A stretch of DNA of 64,000 nt from Hippophae tibetana. Taxonomy: Eukaryota; Streptophyta; Magnoliopsida; Rosales; Elaeagnaceae. The notes under the pieces were generated by a model. That model did no database searches and was not told where the DNA came from. It was given only the letters and a program-made list of their open reading frames with translations. The DNA lies in NCBI GenBank assembly GCA_037013495.1, contig CM072802.1, positions 42,384,501-42,448,500 of the forward strand, read 5' to 3'. Positions 59,313 to 64,000 of the stretch are shown here, in pieces; within the stretch, counting starts at the first letter, position 1; every line of letters begins with the position of its first letter. The translations under genes and the position numbers were made by a program.

Positions 59313-59711
59313 GCTTTAACCAATAAGATTAGTGTCATTGAGAGTGTTTAGAACATTCAAATGACTTATGTTATATATTTTCGATATTAACTTAAAAGGA
59401 CTTTTAAAGTATGAAATTTTTTATTTTTCTTATTCTTTTTACTTCTTTTTTGATATTTCATTTGTTTATTTTTATTTTTATTTTTATTTTTATTTTTTTG
59501 TTTTACTTTTGGTGTTTATGAATATCATATCTAAAAACCCTCATGAGATATAACTCATCCACTAGGGCAACCTAGAGGTTTAAAGGCTTATTACATACGC
59601 TAAATGCAATCATTTCAATCTATGAAAATGATTTAGGATAGTTTAATTTTCATTTTTTTAGTTATCAACCATTTTTTGCTAAGAAACTAAAAATAAGTCG
59701 GTTGGGGATTT

Positions 59712-60455
59712 TGATAAGTGCTCAAAATAACTTAATATATCATGATTTTATGCATGTTAAATGATTATATAGATTTGTATTTGCTTATTTTACTATCATT
59801 TTACACAAATCTATATTTTTGAAATGAGGGGTATATTTTGTTACTTTTCAGGTATTTCTTGTATTTAAAAAGTTCAACTTGAAGAAATTTACTTGAAGAA
59901 TTCCATTACAGTTTAAAGTATTAAAAAGAAAATATATGTAAATCATTACATATGTTTTAAAATTTGAAAAAGGAAATAAAAGAAAAAGGTTCTAAGTAAT
60001 GCAGTTTGAAGTATACCACGGCATAAAAGTATTGTGAGTTGAGAAAATGTGTCCCAGGTATGATGTGGGTCGTGGCATGAAAATATTGTGTGTTGTGTTA
60101 TGAGTATAGTGGATCTTCTTTAAAACTATGTAAACATTGTGTATGCTATGGCATGGAAGAGATATATGCCACGACACTAAGCTATTTGTTTTTGCATTTT
60201 TCTCCTTTCATCGTCCTATAAATAAGACCTTATTTCTATTGTAAAAATAAGAACCCAATAATATCTTAATCCTTTATATTTCTTTGTTTCTTAAGCTTCT
60301 ATTTTATTAGTTTAAAGTGCTTTCAATTGAGAGTTGAACAAATCGAGCTTATGTAATAGTGTTAGTTTCAATTTAATAAGTAGTGCAGCAATTCTGTTTG
60401 AAGGTTTTGCAAAGCAAAAGCAATTCTAAAAAATTATGTTGATATATATTTAAAT
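59712..60455 (+). repeat. Athila-3 3' LTR, truncated
   Basis: It starts TGATAAGTGCTCAAAATAAC after a decayed 'GCTAAGAAACTAAAAATAAGTCGGTTGGGG'-type tract and follows the 5' LTR for about 740 bp. It then switches to Sire-3 interior at 'AAATGTATT|ATTGC'. About 1 kb is missing. Confidence 0.8.
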
Positions 60456-61148
60456 GTATTATTGCATTTTTGTTTGATTTCTCTCCTTCATATACGGGTG
60501 TCATATGTTGTATACTATGTGTGTGCTTATTTTGACTTTCCATGTCAAAAAGGAGGGAGAAGTGTGCATAAATTATGTTTGTGCATTGTGTTTGATTATT
60601 AACATGTTATTTGTTGCATATGGACATGAGTGTAGTCTTCACTACATTATTACATTGTGATTATCTGATATGCATTCCTTTAGCGGGAGTGTTGCATATG
60701 ATTAGGGAGAGTTTGCATATTTGTGTTACATGTAGATAGTGTTTATTAATGCCACAAGCTAACTGTTCTGAGACTATTGGTGTGAAACTATGTAGAGGTA
60801 GCACGATAGTATTTGGATAGACTACATGCTATTTCTACATGATATGTTTAAGGGTACATATATGTTTATTTTATGTGTGCATGTTATTGGTGTAGAGTGA
60901 GGTCTGTGTGCTTTAAGTGTGCTATATTTAATGGTTCTAAGTTCCTTGTGAGAGAGCATTGAATGAGTTGATTCATGAAGTTAGATAAAGCACTCAAGAT
61001 GGATGGACTTAGAGTAGCCATGTCTTTTGGGTTTTGGTGTGTGTCATTGTGTTGTTCATGGGAACAAACAAGTTTAGGAAATCTGTAGGATCATCTCATG
61101 TTTCATGAGTCTATGTGTTTAGTTATGTAGTGTTTTGACACGAAAAGT
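60456..61148 (+). other. Sire-3 3' interior with internal purine tract
   Basis: It is non-coding. 'GTCAAAAAGGAGGGAGAAG' (60,546-60,564) is the Sirevirus-type purine tract and matches the position of the same motif in Sire-1 (5,005-5,024). The following about 580 bp are homologous to Sire-1 4.5-5.0 kb on the other strand. Confidence 0.6.
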
Positions 61149-61560
61149 TGATGAGTGCTCAAAAAGCACTAAAATTACCATGATTTTATGCACATTAATT
61201 AATTAAAAATATATATATTTATATGTTTTATCATATATTTATATAAATTTGTCTTTTTCGGAATCACGAGTATTTTTATTGTTTTTCAGGTATTTTGGCT
61301 TAAAAACGTAACTTAAACACTCAAAGAGCAATACTTGAAGCAATACATCACAAATATATCAATAAATAAATGGGGAAAGGTCAACAAATATGGAAAAATT
61401 GGACAAAATGGGTCAAAAATGTCAAAAAGGAAAAAATCGCGCCCAACTGCCCAGCCGCGCGCCCCAGCGCCCACACCCGCGCGCGCCAGCCTTCCAATCC
61501 GCGCGTGCCGCAGCGCGCGGATACTGTTCACGCGCGCCGATGCCTTTTCGCCCCATTTTT

Positions 61561-61683
61561 CACGTGCAGCCACCCATGACGTCATGCTGACGTTATCAAT
61601 GACCTCAGCATTTCCATTACGCGTTTTTACATTTTTTTAACATTTTTTTACTCATTTTTTCTCTCCATCCTCACCTATAAATA
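61561..61683 (+). promoter_or_regulatory. S4 core promoter: G-box, TGACGTCA, TATA
   Basis: CACGTG (61,561-61,566), TGACGTCA (61,577-61,584) and CTATAAATA (61,675-61,683) follow in order, with a CT-rich stretch after the TATA box. The same set appears in S3 on the other strand. bZIP factors bind such ACGT-core sites, so this looks like the LTR's U3 promoter. Confidence 0.6.
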
Positions 61684-62441
61684 CCCCCTTCCCTTCACTT
61701 CAAAACACACTTCTCTCTTCTTTCTTTCTCTCATTTCTTAGTTTTTAAGTTTTTCTTAGTTTCTTTCTTAGTTTTTAAGCTTTTCTTAGTTTCTTTCTTA
61801 GTTTTTAGTTAAATTCTCTTAGTTTTAGAGTTCTTCTCTTTTTGAGAGGAACTTGTAATGTTTTTGTAATTTATTAGCTTTTTGATTCAATAAATGGGAG
61901 TGCAAATTCCGCTTGGAGGTTTTCCAGCAACGGGAATAGCATCGAAGTTCTGTAAGGATTTTATTTTCTTTATAGTTATTTTTTATGCTTTATTCTTACA
62001 TGTTATATTTAATTTGTCTGTGATTAAATTAAACTCTGCTGGCTGTTTATAATCATGATATAATAATAACGTTGTTGTGCTTGCGAAATATTAAATAGGT
62101 GAAAATTTCTAAAATGAATTGATTTTATTTTTATTCAAGATTTTATATTAAGAATGTTAGAGAGAAATATATTATTTTTCATTACAAACTTAAAACTGAA
62201 AATTAGATTTTAAGTATTAGTTATCCGGTCTAATTTAGAGTAGTGCTCTTTTATTTGTTGGTACAATCGCCCGGTAGTTAGAGTGAAGCTCTATTTCAAA
62301 AGTTTTTATAAGAATTATTATGTGAAAATGTATTGACAACATGTTTTCAGTAGTGGTTTTAAAACTTGAAAGTTAGTACTCGGATAATTAAATTCTTATG
62401 TTTAATTTGGACACCTTGAATAAAGTTTAAACTGTCTAACC

Positions 62442-62587
62442 CCACCAAAGGTGGCATTTAAATGGTTCATTTTCAATCTCTTAGAAAAAGGAATTAATTT
62501 AATTAACCAAATTAGTTATCAACCCCACCCATAGGTGTTAATTGATTTGTTTAGTTAACAAAAAATATCTAACCCCACCAAAGGTGG
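62442..62587 (+). other. Three CCACC..GGTGG hairpins in S4
   Basis: CCACCAAAGGTGG occurs at 62,442-62,454 and 62,575-62,587, with a variant CACCCATAGGTG at 62,526-62,537. The same three occur in S3. They would be in the transcribed part of the LTR. Older family members (S1, Athila-2) lack them. Confidence 0.55.
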
Positions 62588-63092
62588 TATTTATATAAAA
62601 AAGAGAGAATCAATAAAATATCAATTTATATCTTATTAACCTAGATAATATGAGCAAGCATAATTAATTTAGTTATTATATCCATAAATACTCCACTATT
62701 ATGAATGATTAAATTTGCATAAATATTTATTGAATCTGTATCTAAGTTTATTTTTATGTTATTAGATTATATTTATTAAATCTGTATTTATGTTTATTTT
62801 TATGCTAATAGATTATATTTATTGAATCTGTATCTGTATCTATGTTTATTTTTATGTTATTAGATTAGAAACACAAAAACCAAACTATCGTGACATGATG
62901 TTTAGGATTTAATTTCATTTTAAAAAGTTTGAATAATAAATTAAAAACCACATACATTCCTTCCTTAGATCGACCTTGGGAGTATACTTATCATTTTCTT
63001 CGAAATGATTCGTGCACTTGCGAGATTTTTAAAAATATTAAAACCAAAGTATTGGCAAGAATCGACGATGTTGGTTTTCGCTCATCAAAAGT

Positions 63093-63105
63093 CGAAGGGG
63101 AAGAA
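63093..63105 (+). other. Sire-3 polypurine tract
   Basis: CGAAGGGGAAGAA lies directly before the 3' LTR start TGTAAG. The first few bases of the tract are separated from it by the S4 insertion. Confidence 0.7.
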
Positions 63106-64000
63106 TGTAAGTCATGTTGTACTCGTGTTTATGTGTTGGCTTCTCGTGTGCAAAACATGATGTCTGTTTTATTCTTAATTAATGTATTTTTCCTCCTTTA
63201 TGAAATGTTGTTTATTATGGATCAATAATACATATACGTATATAGTTAGGAACACTTTGTATGTGAGAATATCTATACACACCATGGGGTTAGTTTTGTA
63301 GTGTGCATGCTAGGTAGAGTATTTATTTTCGACAAGCAAGCGTGCCAATGAGCCAACATTTTGGCTCATGTTTTTGTTTCATTTTGGTTGCGGGTATTTA
63401 TGGAATGTACTCAAAAAATTTAGAACGAGAAAATGTGGCTTTCTACCAAGCTAGCCACCACCCTTGGTGATGTGGTTGGCGAGAAGACTCGCAAGGTGGA
63501 AAATTTGAGTTCTATAAATACCCCTCATTTCTTCTTATTTGGTATCCAGAAAAATATAGCAAAGTTCTATAAAATTGACATCTCTTTTTTTTCTATTTTC
63601 TTATCACTAATACCTGTGTGTTGTTCGGTTTGAATGATTCATGCTTATGTTAGCAAAACCACTTATGAGTGGTGAGTACTTGAGGAGTGTTTTCAAGTGG
63701 TTTATGCGAGGTGAACCATATGTTGGCTAGTAGTTTCCTTCGTGTAACATTTTATATGTGAGAACTTCTTTCTGAGATAGTAGAGTTAAATTCTTTGAGT
63801 TCTCACATTTTGGAATGTGTGTCCCTTGGTGGTTTTGGTAGACTATGTGTCCTTGGTTATTTATTTGGTGTTCATATTAGAGGGTGGTTTTGTTAATTGT
63901 TCACGTCACTCATTACTAATCCATGGTTTCTAATCACACTACATTGGGTGGTGTTGGCTTTGGAGGTGAATCAGGTTCATATGTCGAACTAACTTTTTGA
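63106..64000 (+). repeat. Sire-3 3' LTR, cut by the window end
   Basis: It is collinear with 46,830-47,690, including a TATA box (63,512-63,520) and 'GTGTCCTTGG..TTTATT'. The rest lies outside the window. Confidence 0.75.

Larger units (their letters stand above)
50263..60455 (+). mobile_element. Athila-3: pol-less Athila element with gag and a late ORF
   Basis: The 5' LTR is 50,263-51,987, followed by a decayed tRNA-Asp primer-binding site (51,994-52,011) and an AT-rich leader. An Athila-type gag (52,480-55,700) is split by solo LTR S3. A downstream region at 56,390-57,290 resembles the 'putative plant transposon protein' domain. A long 3' non-coding part carries a hAT-like MITE, and a 3' LTR from 59,712 is cut off at about 60,455. 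No protease, RT or integrase is recognisable between gag and the late ORF. The element looks non-autonomous, and both frames are interrupted many times. It lies inside Sire-3. Confidence 0.82.
61149..63087 (+). mobile_element. S4: solo LTR, GC-rich-promoter Athila subfamily
   Basis: Ends are TGATGAG..CTCATCA, flanked by a perfect AAAGT duplication (61,144-61,148 and 63,088-63,092). It lies within Sire-3, 18 bp before the 3' LTR. It is collinear with S3 in opposite orientation. It carries the GC-rich block (61,435-61,570), a G-box, a TGACGTCA palindrome and a clear TATA box. Three short GC-rich hairpins lie in the downstream half. Confidence 0.92.
46830..64000 (+). mobile_element. Sire-3: old Sirevirus-like element, host of nested insertions, runs off the window
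   Basis: The 5' LTR is 46,830-48,637, with a TGGTATCAAAGC primer-binding site at 48,641. The 3' LTR starts at 63,106 after GTCGAAGGGGAAGAA, a polypurine tract, and continues past the window. With nested elements removed, the interior is only about 2.3 kb (48,653-50,262, 60,456-61,148, 63,088-63,105). It is entirely non-coding, so it is a non-autonomous derivative. Its 3' part matches that of Sire-1. The two LTRs differ strongly, roughly a quarter of positions by eye. It is thus the oldest bounded insertion, or less likely two different family members. The left flank is TCAAG; the right flank is not visible. Confidence 0.7.

Noticed and set aside
61313-61640. The same kind of frames in S4
   Set aside because: Mirror image of the S3 case; compositional artefact of the GC-rich block.
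1831-63087. Repeated 1.6-1.9 kb blocks at 1.8, 25.5, 27.7, 40.5, 50.3, 53.2, 59.7 and 61.1 kb read as segmental duplications
   Set aside because: They have LTR termini, several have 5-bp target duplications, and some adjoin primer-binding sites, so they are LTRs of one Athila family.

Overview
This is nuclear DNA of a flowering plant. It is strongly AT-rich and intron-style, with no bacterial features. Every recognisable coding stretch belongs to a plant transposable element: Athila and chromovirus Ty3/Gypsy, Sirevirus-like Ty1/Copia, TRIM, CACTA, a hAT-like MITE and an Ulp1-type DNA transposon. I see no ordinary host gene, tRNA gene or rRNA gene. The species cannot be named from this window. 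It looks like methylated, repeat-rich intergenic or pericentromeric sequence.

Layout. 1-1.4 kb: AT-rich DNA and the end of an old Gypsy LTR with its primer-binding site. About 1.4-5.0 kb: 3' end of an old Sirevirus-like element (Sire-1, minus), whose LTR is split by Athila-family solo LTR S1. 5.0-12.9 kb: decayed sequence with few landmarks. 12,953-17,536: a bounded Reina-like chromovirus (minus) with TTTGT target duplications. 18,545-19,096: a tandem TRIM with three LTRs and CTTAT duplications.

From about 19 kb to the window end there is one nested stack. Its base is the remnant of a DUF1985/Ulp1-peptidase gene of the kind carried by Mutator-like transposons. Its exon pieces lie at 19.4-20.9, 27.2-27.5 and 45.4-46.3 kb. 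One of its introns carries a tandem repeat of about 158 bp rich in GGTAAGSCTTACC palindromes. Inserted into this base are Athila-1 with the truncated LTR S2 (20.9-27.2 kb), Athila-2 (27,707-42,374, GTAAG duplications, itself carrying Sirevirus Sire-2), a CACTA element (42,701-45,037, TTA duplications), and Sire-3 (46,830 to beyond the window). Sire-3 holds Athila-3 (50,263-60,455) and solo LTR S4. Athila-3 holds solo LTR S3 and a hAT-like MITE.

The retroelements are fossils with broken frames, or non-autonomous forms that lack pol. The exception to the decay is in a DNA transposon. The CACTA element carries a five-exon reading frame for a C48 (Ulp1/SENP-type) cysteine peptidase. All its exon junctions keep frame, its introns have GT-AG ends, and all four catalytic-site residues are present at canonical spacing, although no transposase remains. 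That is the most interesting coding object here. The other main leads are the palindromic intronic satellite, paired G-box hairpins in the Athila-1 LTR, duplicated leader hairpins behind its primer-binding site, and a GC-rich promoter cassette in one Athila LTR subfamily.
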